In this document: one piece after another, positions 28,844 through 39,000 of the stretch
Position numbering within the stretch: position 1 is the stretch's first letter
Layout: each line of letters opens with the position of its first letter
DNA from: Candidatus Prevotella equi
Lineage (GTDB): Bacteria > Bacteroidota > Bacteroidia > Bacteroidales > Bacteroidaceae
DNA: 64,000 nt
Assembly: GCA_018065145.1 (NCBI GenBank)
Contig: JAGHTW010000054.1
Coordinates: 1-64,000 of the forward strand
Direction of reading: 5' to 3'
Program-made: the position numbers and the translations under genes
The notes under the pieces: generated by a model
Database searches by the model: none
What the model saw: the letters and a program-made list of their open reading frames with translations, nothing else
Told to the model about the DNA's origin: nothing

Positions 28844-29616
28844 TCCGTAATATCCACTTGATACTCCATGAGGGCTTGGTATACTCTCTGAGTTATCTTT
28901 CCCTCTTGGAAGTATTGGGTAGCGAGTTCTTTGACATATATTTCTTTCGCACTTTTGTAGGCTTGAAATGCTTCTTCGGGAGTATCAAAAAATCCCAAAT
29001 GCACATTACGCAATTTGTGGATAGTTGCAGAATATTTTCCCGAACGCTTGATATAGCAAACGCCGATAGGTTGTTTCCCTCTGTCGTTTTGTCTTTTCGT
29101 GAAGAGCGTGTTTATTTCTGGTGGAACTAAGCAACAGGTCTCTGGAGAATAGACTTTGTTGTTTTTGACAAGAATATCTTTATCAAGATGATAATCTGGA
29201 TAGTTAAAACTTTCGTACCAACGCTTAAAGTTGCTAAAAACTAACCATTCTTTGCAACACAAACAGTTTGTGTATGTAGGGCTTTCTTTCTTGTATTTTT
29301 CGTCAAAACATCGAGCGAGCATGTTTCTCCAATGAATGTAAGCGTTTGTGTGGCTATCTCCGTCGCAATCGTTGTGGGCAACTCCGAAAATGAGTTTAGA
29401 CCTTGATTCTTCTTTTGCGCACTTACTACAACCCCTACCATTAAGATGGCTATATGCTTTCTGCAAGAAATCGCCATGTTTGGAACACGTTATAGTTATA
29501 TAGTCGTGCATTTTAGTATACACAACCTTGGAATAGTCATACTTATCGCCATGTATTTCACGAGCCTTAGCGACAAATTGCTCAGTAGTAAGCTTTTTTG
29601 GCATATCTGCTAACAT
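28840..29616 (-). CDS. Homing-endonuclease-like protein: zinc-ribbon DUF723-like + AP2/HNH-like
   Basis: HGDKYDYSKVVYTKMHDYITITCSKHGDFLQKAYSHLNGRGCSKC; C-terminal AP2-like GVCYIKRSGKYSATIHKLRNVHLGFFDTPEEAFQAY; antisense within head operon. Confidence 0.8.
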   Translation of the reverse strand: MLADMPKKLTTEQFVAKAREIHGDKYDYSKVVYTKMHDYITITCSKHGDFLQKAYSHLNGRGCSKCAKEESRSKLIFGVAHNDCDGDSHTNAYIHWRNMLARCFDEKYKKESPTYTNCLCCKEWLVFSNFKRWYESFNYPDYHLDKDILVKNNKVYSPETCCLVPPEINTLFTKRQNDRGKQPIGVCYIKRSGKYSATIHKLRNVHLGFFDTPEEAFQAYKSAKEIYVKELATQYFQEGKITQRVYQALMEYQVDITD

Positions 29617-29774
29617 TTTAATGACGCTAACAAAAAGAAAAAAGGGAAGGGCTGTTAGCTTACCCTTATCAGTGGCTCATGACTTCCACCTATCCCGACT
29701 GCAAAAGTACGAAGAATAATTTGAATAAGAGCAAAACTATATAAACATTTAATACTTTTTAACCATACAAGACA

Positions 29775-30134
29775 ATGGCAGCATTTGACATTATAAGATA
29801 TATGAGTTCTCTTACGGGTTACGTTTTTGACGAAGCCGTATTGGAGCGCATAGCCTTGGAGAGGGGTGTGTCAGAAGTTACAGACTTTGCGCAACTCACT
29901 CAAAGGGACAAAGACTTATGTTTGGCAGACATGCTATTAGTCTTGTTCACATCGCCGAGCATAACTGCAAGTATATCTAAGAAGCACGGTCAATTCTCAC
30001 AAAGCATTGGAAGTCAGACAATCTACAATAAAGAACATATATATGACCTCATGATGCGCCTCTACAAGAAATGGGGAGAAGAAATCGCAGACGACCTTGA
30101 AGGCATGGGCGGTGTTGAATGGATACCGATGTAG
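29775..30134 (+). CDS. Putative head-tail connector protein
   Basis: 119-aa ORF in head-completion position. Confidence 0.5.
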   Translation: MAAFDIIRYMSSLTGYVFDEAVLERIALERGVSEVTDFAQLTQRDKDLCLADMLLVLFTSPSITASISKKHGQFSQSIGSQTIYNKEHIYDLMMRLYKKWGEEIADDLEGMGGVEWIPM

Positions 30135-30138
30135 CACT

Positions 30139-30573
30139 ATGACAGTAGATAGAAGATTACTCGAAGAATATCCGTTTGACGGAGTTTTCTACGAATATCG
30201 CACAGACACTTCTGAAGGTCTTCTCAACCAGAAGACGGAAGAGGTAGAGGTACTACGAACTAAGTGCGACATTCAGCAGACCTCGCAGATAGGCAATGCA
30301 GGATTTCTCGCGAGTTCCTATACGATATATTTCCCCTTGGAGTCCAATGACTCGCTGTTAGGCTCACCAAGCGATGAAGCCGACGGCGGTATAGGGGAAG
30401 TTCCGAGTGACAAAGAACTTGTTGACGACAAGGCTTTCAAACCTATTGCGATAAAGCGTGGAATGTATTTCAGAGGTACTATATATGGTTACGAGGTAAA
30501 TGGAAAAGTAATCGGTGTCGCGCCATCAATGCTTGGTGGGTGCGCCTGTCAAATCAAGGACTTGGATGAGTAG
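30139..30573 (+). CDS. Putative head-tail joining protein
   Basis: ORF with ATG at 30139. Confidence 0.5.
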   Translation: MTVDRRLLEEYPFDGVFYEYRTDTSEGLLNQKTEEVEVLRTKCDIQQTSQIGNAGFLASSYTIYFPLESNDSLLGSPSDEADGGIGEVPSDKELVDDKAFKPIAIKRGMYFRGTIYGYEVNGKVIGVAPSMLGGCACQIKDLDE

Positions 30574-31252
30574 GAACTATGTTAACATATCTGGTTCTAT
30601 CAGTCGTAAGGGACGCAGCGGACTTTTTAGTAAAAGAATGCTTGAAGCCGCAGAAGCACATAGGGACAAAATTCTAAAAAAACTTATAGAAGACGGTAAA
30701 GACTTATGTCGTGAAGCGGAAAGAACCAAGAACACAAAGAACCAAACAGGAGCACAAAGAGACGCTTATTTCTACGTGGTGTGTTACAGTGGTGCTATAC
30801 GTGCAGTTGGTAACGCTTATGGTAGTGGCGATGAAGCTCCGAGCTCTGGCGGTGTTCATAAGGGACTTGAAGGTACTTGGTGGTCGGATGGTTCTGGTGT
30901 TGATTGGTGGGTGGATTTCGCAGAATCTCTTGGCAAGTTAATGCGCAGTGTTCCGAGTAAAGCCCGAACGTCAGTTGCAAAATTCGACTTGTTCATTCTG
31001 AACGCCGCCTACTATACGACTTGGCTCGAAGATGGCTCTTATGCTATTGGTCTGGCAAAAATATTCGGACATCCTATAAACGTCAAGCATTGGCAGGTTA
31101 TCTCTCAGATAGAAGGTAGTTGTCGTGCAGTCGCAAGCAAGTACGGCAAGAACTCGAAAGTTACAAAGGTGGGAATCCATGGTGAACCTATGAGACCTGC
31201 CAACGGCTTCAGCAGAGGAAGTTTCAACACGAACGGAGGTGATTTAGTATAA
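30566..31252 (+). CDS. Putative tail completion/neck protein
   Basis: ATG (MSRNYVNISG) overlapping the previous stop. Confidence 0.5.
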   Translation: MSRNYVNISGSISRKGRSGLFSKRMLEAAEAHRDKILKKLIEDGKDLCREAERTKNTKNQTGAQRDAYFYVVCYSGAIRAVGNAYGSGDEAPSSGGVHKGLEGTWWSDGSGVDWWVDFAESLGKLMRSVPSKARTSVAKFDLFILNAAYYTTWLEDGSYAIGLAKIFGHPINVKHWQVISQIEGSCRAVASKYGKNSKVTKVGIHGEPMRPANGFSRGSFNTNGGDLV

Positions 31253-31259
31253 TTATCAC

Positions 31260-31652
31260 ATGACACAGAAATGGCTTAACATATCATATATTGAAGACTT
31301 CTTCTACACTTTGTTTCAGAACAAGGCGTTGGGAGAGGTCAACGTCGGTGACAAATTGCCAGACACTCTGTCCAAGAACGTCAGTCGTATGACGTTAATC
31401 AGTTGTGGTAATATGCGAGACCTTCACGCTTATGGCAGTGGCTCTGTCCTCGTATTCCTCTTCTGTAAATCTGACGGCAAAGGCAAGAAGAATGTCCCTG
31501 CGATGGCAGAAATGGAGGAGACCGTAAGACAACTCGTCGACGCTTGTAGACATGAGCACTACAATATCGAAAGAGGTTCTACTTATACCAATTACGATTC
31601 TAACTATGACATGCACTGCAACATTGTGCAGGTAAATATAACAATTATTTAA
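31260..31652 (+). CDS. Putative tail terminator protein
   Basis: 130-aa ORF immediately before the major tail protein. Confidence 0.5.
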   Translation: MTQKWLNISYIEDFFYTLFQNKALGEVNVGDKLPDTLSKNVSRMTLISCGNMRDLHAYGSGSVLVFLFCKSDGKGKKNVPAMAEMEETVRQLVDACRHEHYNIERGSTYTNYDSNYDMHCNIVQVNITII

Positions 31653-31686
31653 TTCATTCATAAACTTCAAAAAAAACTTAAAAACT

Positions 31687-32277
31687 ATGGCAAACATTAA
31701 GTCAATGATTGGAAAGGACAAGGTTCTTTCAGGTGTAGAGCGTATCGTATTTGTACCTTGGGAGCAGGACGAGGACACTGGTGATTGGGCAAAGGCTGAT
31801 TCTGGTTTCGCTCTTGACAGCATCGTCGCAGACACCACTACTATTTCGCAGGACGAGGCAGAGACCAATGCTATCGACTGTGAGACACGTGACGAGCCAA
31901 TCGTGGAGAACATCACTCTTGGTTCTTACCAGTTCTCTTGTGAGTCTGCGAGTGTCGCCCCAGAAATCCTTGAGCACTGTCTTGGTTTCACTGTTGTTAA
32001 GGACAGTGGTGGCAAGCTTACCGCCGCTTATGCACCTGCAACCTATCAGGAGCGTTGGGCAGAGGTTGAGATTATGTTCAAGCAGGGCTACTCTATGGTT
32101 CTTCCTAAGATTAAGCTCTCTTCTAACATCGACGGCTCTTCTCTGAAGACTGGTGTTCCTCGCGGTATTATCTCTGGTACAGCCTACACTACACAGGTGA
32201 AGGGTGCAGACGACAAGACCTATGAGACCCCATTCTACATGAGTGGCACGCCAGTTAACACTATTGCAACTGCATAA
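31687..32277 (+). CDS. Putative major tail protein
   Basis: 196 aa, position before tail chaperones. Confidence 0.6.
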   Translation: MANIKSMIGKDKVLSGVERIVFVPWEQDEDTGDWAKADSGFALDSIVADTTTISQDEAETNAIDCETRDEPIVENITLGSYQFSCESASVAPEILEHCLGFTVVKDSGGKLTAAYAPATYQERWAEVEIMFKQGYSMVLPKIKLSSNIDGSSLKTGVPRGIISGTAYTTQVKGADDKTYETPFYMSGTPVNTIATA

Positions 32278-32342
32278 TTTCCTTTCCGCGTACAACATAA
32301 GGGTGGTGGTATAATGCCACTACCCTTTATTTTTTTAGATAT

Positions 32343-32849
32343 ATGAACAAAGAACCGAAGTATAAATCAATATACGAGTCTGTATCTGACGAGGCTATGG
32401 AGCGTCTGATAGACGTTATGAACGACACCCCTACCCTTGTAAAATTGGCAGATGCAGATTGGGAGGTAACGGCATTAAAACCAGCCGTTATGAATTTGAT
32501 AGCCAAGGAAGCCTGTACTATCAACAAGGTAGAGAACGCTTCTATGGGCGATGTCTTGAAGAGTTTTGACGGCAATCTACCTTCTGTTGTAAGGATTATT
32601 ACCCTTGCTCTTCTCAACGATAAGGAGCGCATTGCCAGAGACTACGACAAGGTCTATGACACTCTGATGTGGGAGTCTGAAATGAAGGATTGGGGAAAGT
32701 TGTTATTCGAGGTCTTGAATTTGCTCGATGTCGGCTTTTTTTTTCAGATTACCGATGCAACACAGACGTTTCGCCAGATGTCCCTTCAAAGAAAGACGAC
32801 GATGGAAGAAGCAAGGAAATTATCGCAAGGACAGAATGGGGGCAAATGA
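32343..32849 (+). CDS. Tail assembly chaperone (gpG-like)
   Basis: Position between tail tube and tape measure; T9 slippery run at its 3' end. Confidence 0.65.
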   Translation: MNKEPKYKSIYESVSDEAMERLIDVMNDTPTLVKLADADWEVTALKPAVMNLIAKEACTINKVENASMGDVLKSFDGNLPSVVRIITLALLNDKERIARDYDKVYDTLMWESEMKDWGKLLFEVLNLLDVGFFFQITDATQTFRQMSLQRKTTMEEARKLSQGQNGGK

Positions 32850-33061
32850 TAGACTTCTTACGTGCTAACCCTTATGTTAGCCGTGAAGACTATCTCTGGA
32901 AGTGGACAGTACCCCAGATAAAACTTGCGAGTTACGATTATTCCCACGTGGAATATCTTACCGAGGAACAGGCAAAGGCAGACAAGCAGAAAGATAGCAC
33001 TGTTGTTATTGAGCACGTTATGGAGTATATGACCGACCTTGGTGTTCCTGTTTTCAATTAG
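32343..33061 (+). CDS. Tail assembly chaperone -1 frameshift product (gpGT-like)
   Basis: T9 run 32736-32744; -1 frame continues as ...FFSDYRCNTDVSPDV...GVPVFN to 33061. Confidence 0.65.
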
Positions 33062-33087
33062 AAACAACTTAAATCACAATATATAAT

Positions 33088-36000
33088 ATGGCACAAGCGG
33101 ATATAGATGGATTTAGAATCAACATTGACGACACACTTGCGAGTGACATTCAGAAAGTGGATAAGGCACTTGCAGGCATCGCAGCGTCTGGCGAAAAAGC
33201 TGCGACAGCGATTAACTCTTTTGCACATGCAGTTAATGGTATAGACCTAAACACTATCCAAAATACCAAAAATTTAGCAACGGCATTTGGCGATATAAAA
33301 TCCTCTTTGGATGGTATGAAGAAAAAAACACTTTCGGATATGGCTACCAGCCTTTCAAGCATATCCAAAAGTATGAATACGATGCAATCTGACAAACTGC
33401 GCACTATGTTTAGCGATGCCGAGTCTCCTGCTGCAAAGATTTTCGAGTTGGTAAACAATATGGCTGTTGTTATCAATGGATTACAATCGCGGTCTTTGAG
33501 TAAAGCCTTATCAGAAGTTGCAAATACACCTATTGATAGCGAGGGTAAACAAAAAGGCAGTAGAAATACAGTACCCTTAAAAGGTAAATTTGAGAGTGAT
33601 TCTGATTTTAACAGTCAGATGGAGACTCTAAGGCGTAAAATTGTAGAGTATTTTCAATCTCATCCAATTCCAGTTAAACTTGACGATAGGGTTAATCTTG
33701 AAGGGTTTGTGCAAGTTCGCAAAGACCTTGAAAAGATGTTTAAGAACATATCGGTTACATTAAAAACGACGGAAATAGGCGAAAAAGGAACAAGAAAAAC
33801 TAAAGAAAAGACCGCAACGAGTGTAGAAAATGTTCCTGTTGTTGATAATGCCGATAAAAAGGCACTTGACGAAGTAAATGAAAAACTTCGTACCCAGATT
33901 GCTTTGCTTAGAGAAAAGCGTAACGCTATGCAAGGCAGTATTAGGTCAACAGGTACGGGAGATTTTTTTATACAAGGTGACATTGATTCTATTACGAAGA
34001 AAATAGAGGAATTATACAAAGCACGTCACGAACTTCTTACAAAAATACGTGGTGTGTCTTACGATGAATCTATCGCGAAGGCTAATCAGACCGAACTTGA
34101 ACTTATTAAGAATATAGAAAAAGAAGGTACGGCTCGTCAGCAGAATATCGCTTGGCTTACTCAAATGAGAAGTCTTCTCGAAAATATTCTTACAAGGGGT
34201 CAGGGTGTTGATATGTTCTCTGGTATGCAGCAACATATTGTTGATGCTCGTGGTGAACTCGAAAAGTTGCTCAAAGAACAGAGGACTACTACCGAACAAA
34301 AAAACGACAGATGGTACAAAGAGGGCGTACAATACTATGACAACCTTGCAAAATCACGACAGAAAACTGACGAGGAGTTGGACAAAGCATTAGCAAAAGC
34401 AGATGCAAATAGAGAAAAACGCTCAGAAGACCTGTACTACGCCGAAATGCAACGCTTAAAGAGTCTGTACGCCGAGCGTCTTCGCCTCGAAAAGGAGTTA
34501 CAGACTCTGTCAAACAAGGAAACTCTGAGCAAGAAGACTGAGGGTAAAACTCCTGCTTTGACACAAGATGAAATTGCACTCACACAAAAACTCCGTGAGC
34601 AGATTGCGTACAACAGGTCTCAAATTGCAGAAGTTATAAGTATCTATGGTAGACAGGAAGATGTAGCACGTGCATATTATTCCTACGAAGTAGGTGCGCT
34701 GCGTCAGAAGATAGAACTTACGGAAAAATACAACAAGTTACTGGAAAAGGCAACTACACCAAAAACGACTACTACGTCTACTGACACCTCCAACAAGGAG
34801 GTAGATATGCAGCGTCTAAAGAAGTTGTACTCCGACCGTCTGCGCCTTGAAAAAGAACTCGCAGGTCTCAACAATAAGCAAGACCTCAGTGTGAAGACCA
34901 ATGGTCAGACTCCTGCTTTGACACAGGAAGAGATAAATCTGCAAGAAAAGTTGAAGGCACAGTTAAGTGCTACACGTAACGAGATAGCACAAATCATAGG
35001 AGAGTACGGCAGACAAAAAAGCGTCGCAAAAACGTATCACTCCTATGAGATAGAGGCGTTACGTCAGAAAATCGCTTTATCCGAAAAGTATAACTCTACC
35101 TTAGCAAAGGCACAGAGTGGTACTTCTGCGCCTACTATATCTCCTATTCAAGCGCAGATTAACGAACTTAATGCGGCTGCAACCACAAAACTCACTTCGT
35201 TGCAGCAGGAAATGAATCAGTATTCTGCAAGTATTACTCTGTTAAGTTCTAAAATAGCAGAGTTACAGGCTCAAACTTCATTCTTCGAGCAGAAGAACAG
35301 AGAGGAGTACGACAAGACCAATGCCAAGATAAGGGAGAACGAAGAACTTCTTCAACTTGCTAAACAACAGATAGCAGAATATCAGGCGAAGATGTCCGCA
35401 AGTTCTGATAAGTTTGAACGTGCTGCATACCAGTCTGGTATTGAGGGTTGGACAAAAGGTATACAGAGAATTGAGGCAGAGAACAAGACTCTCATTGAAA
35501 AACTCAATACTATTGCAACTAACGACCAGCAAGCAAGGCAGAATGCTATTTCTCAAATGCAAGGTCAGATAGCAGGTGAAAATCTTCTTTATCAAACAAC
35601 GCTTGACCAGATTGAAAAAGTCAAGAAAGAGAATGACGATATGATTGCTCGTTTGAAGCGCATAGAGGAAATCAAAGGTCTCCTTAAAGAAGTTGAAGAC
35701 GAGTATCGAAAACTTGTTCTCTTGGGCGAAGCAGTCAACTCTGAGGGTAAAACATCCGCAGAAGCAAAAGCACTTATAGAGCGTAAGCAAGGCTATGAGC
35801 AGGAACTTGGCTTGTTACAGCGTAATATTGCCGAAGCCGAGAAGATGGCACAGGCAGAGGAGTTGACCAATGCTCAAATAAAGCAGATGCAGAACGAGTA
35901 CGCTCGTCTTCTTGTGGAGATTGACAAAGTAACCGCTTCTCGTCAGAAAATGAGAGACCTTCGTGATTCCTCAGAGTGGGGTAGCGAAATCCGAAGCAAA

Positions 36001-39000
36001 ATGATTTCTGGTATTAGCAACGCCAATACTGAGTTGGATAAACTTGAAGAGCGTAAAAAATATATCGAAGAAAAACTTGAAGACGAACTCGACAAAATCA
36101 AAGCAACTCATGAGCGCAAGCGTGCCGAGCAGTCATTAAAGGACTTTGAAGACGCTGAGAAAAAGAAGACCGAAGCCGCAAAGAAAGCCGCAAGGGAGCG
36201 TGCTGATGAAGAGAAGCGTCAGTCTCAAGCAAAGAGTGATTGGCTTAAAAAGCAAGCAGAATACACCGAGCAGTACCGACAGACATCGTTAGGTGCTTCT
36301 CTCTTTGGAAAATCCGCGCTTACTTCTGGTACTTATAACGACACAACAAAAGCCCTGAAGTATTTGCAGACTGCGATGGCAAATGTCAAGCCAAATACCG
36401 AGGAATGGAATAAGATGAACACTATTTATCAGCAGTTAAAAAGGAATGCTGATGAATATCGCAAGGCTATGGAGGGCGTTAAGACACAGTCTCTAAACCT
36501 TATACCTACCCTCAACAACCTCGCTATGCAGGTAGGTCTTGTATTCAGTGTCCAACAGGTTAGACAATGGATAAAGCACATGGCAGAGGTTCGTGCTCAG
36601 TTCGAGTTGCAGAATATTGCATTGCAGAGTATTCTTGCTAACAAGGCAGAGGGTGATAGAATATTCTCACAGGTACAGCAACTTGCGTTGAAGAGTCCAT
36701 TCTCTATTATGCAGTTGACTACCTACACCAAACAGATGGCTGCATACCAGATTGAGTCTGAAAAACTCGTAGACACAACTAAGAGGTTGGCTGATGTATC
36801 AGCAGGACTTGGCGTAGATATGGGTCGTCTCATCCTTGCATACGGACAGGTAAAATCTGCTAACTACCTCAGAGCCACTGAGGTTCGTCAGTTTACCGAG
36901 GCTGGACTCAATATCTCGCAGGAACTCGCAAAATACTTCTCTGAACTCAAAGGCGAAATGGTATCTGTTGCAGATGTTACAGATATGATTACCAAACGTA
37001 TGGTTATGTTCGAGGACGTAGAAGAAGTATTCCGTAGAATAACAAGTGCAGGCGGTATGTTCTATAACATGCAGGAGAAGCAAGCCGAGGGACTTGCAGG
37101 TCAGATACAGCGTATCTCCGACGCTTATGCTATGGCTCTAAATGATATTGGAAAGTCAAATCAGGGCTTGTTGTCATTAGTTCTTACTTTAGCGCGAGTA
37201 TTGCTGAACAACTGGCGTATTCTCGAAAATATGGGTATAGGTGTAGCAGCAGCGTTCGCTACGTATGCAGTAAAAGCAACACTGGCGGCACGTGCAAACA
37301 ACACATTTAATGCAAGTGCGACTGGTGTCGTTGGTTCTATATTCAAGATGAAGACAGCGTTGGTTTCAGTAGGTAATTTTATAAAGAATAATTGGTCGTT
37401 AGTTGTTGTGGCAGGTGTTACTGCTGCTGCGGCGGCTTTATGGGATTTCGGAAAATCTATTTATCAAATAGAAAAAAGATATTCTGATTTCAACTCTGGA
37501 ATTGCTTCACAAAGCGAAGCATTTAATAAAATACGTTATAATATAGAGACCAATAATAGTCTTATAAATATATACGGAAATTACTTAAAAGATGCAAGCA
37601 AAGGCACATCCGAATACTCTTCTGCTCTGTTAAAAATGCAAAAGGCTGTTGCGTCTAATAATACTTCCGTACAGGAATTGATAAATAAATTCCCATTTCT
37701 CCGAAGCCAAATAGAGCAGTCCAAGGATGGCATTATAGACCTTGTTAAAGTGCAAGAGGCTTTCAATGAAATGCAAGGTCTTCAGCAGTATATTAACACA
37801 AAACAAGATGATAGTCATTTCTTTTCTGATGATATTATCGAAGATATGCAGGAATACTCCGAGTATATGGACAAGTTGAACGCAAAACTTGTAGACCATC
37901 GCGCGGAAATATCTGCAACAGTTGTAGAAATGCAACAGTGGGCAGCAGAACAAAAAAACATTGGTGTAAATGGTGACGATGCTCAAGAAGTACAAAAACT
38001 GGCTACTTTGTGGGGTGATGTCGTAACTTATATCAACCGAGCAAAGGAGGCTGGTGCTTCAAATACTGAAATATATAGTCATATATATAACGAATATGTA
38101 AAAATAAACAAAGAGGTAGAGAACTACGCAAAAAAACAAGGGGGTATAAATTCTGAATTGAGCAGATATTCCTCCGAGTTGATTGAACAGTTACTCGAAA
38201 TGTCTAACGCCTATAAGGAAACGATACAAGGTGGAACTTCTATACTTGACTGGCAAAATCACGTTTCAGAAGTAGACAAAGAAGTAAATAAACTCTTTGA
38301 TAGCATAGCCACGTATTACGGAACAACTACCGACAAATTAAAGAAACTTACGGACGACCAGAAAAAAATGGCGACCGAAGCTGCCCGTCACTGGTTTCAA
38401 GAGCATAAACTTGCACTTGATGATTACCAAGTCGAATTACTTAACAGAAAATGGCAGATTACGGTAGGTGTCAAGTTTAAGGAGGATGACGTGTCTGGCG
38501 ATTTGGACTTTTTGCAGAAGCAGATAAACAATTACGTTAGTTCTCATAGTCTACTATCTGTAGATGCATCTTTCAATCTGCGAGACAAAGAGAAATCAGA
38601 CGATTATTTCAAGCGTCTTAATGCTAATGTCAAAGACTTGGAGCAACAAATAAATTCTACCAGTCGTGCAACTGCGCAATTAAACGAAGGCATAAGCAAT
38701 AAGGAAAAAGTAAAAGAGTTACAGAAGCAGAAAGATGAAACTATTGCCTTACTGAAGTATTTTGGTCAGTACGAAGATAAGACAAAAGGCGGTGATAAGA
38801 CCGAGGAACTTATGCGCAAGCGTATCGACCTTATCAAGAAAGCCAACTCCGAGTACGAGAAGATGTCCAAGGAAATGGATAAGGTCAACGCTCGTAATAG
38901 GGTACTGAATGCTTTTGTCAAAGAAGCCAAGACCTTGGGTATTGAGGACATCTTTAAGGCTGATATGTTCGACGACAAATCTACACTTTCTGCTATGCAG

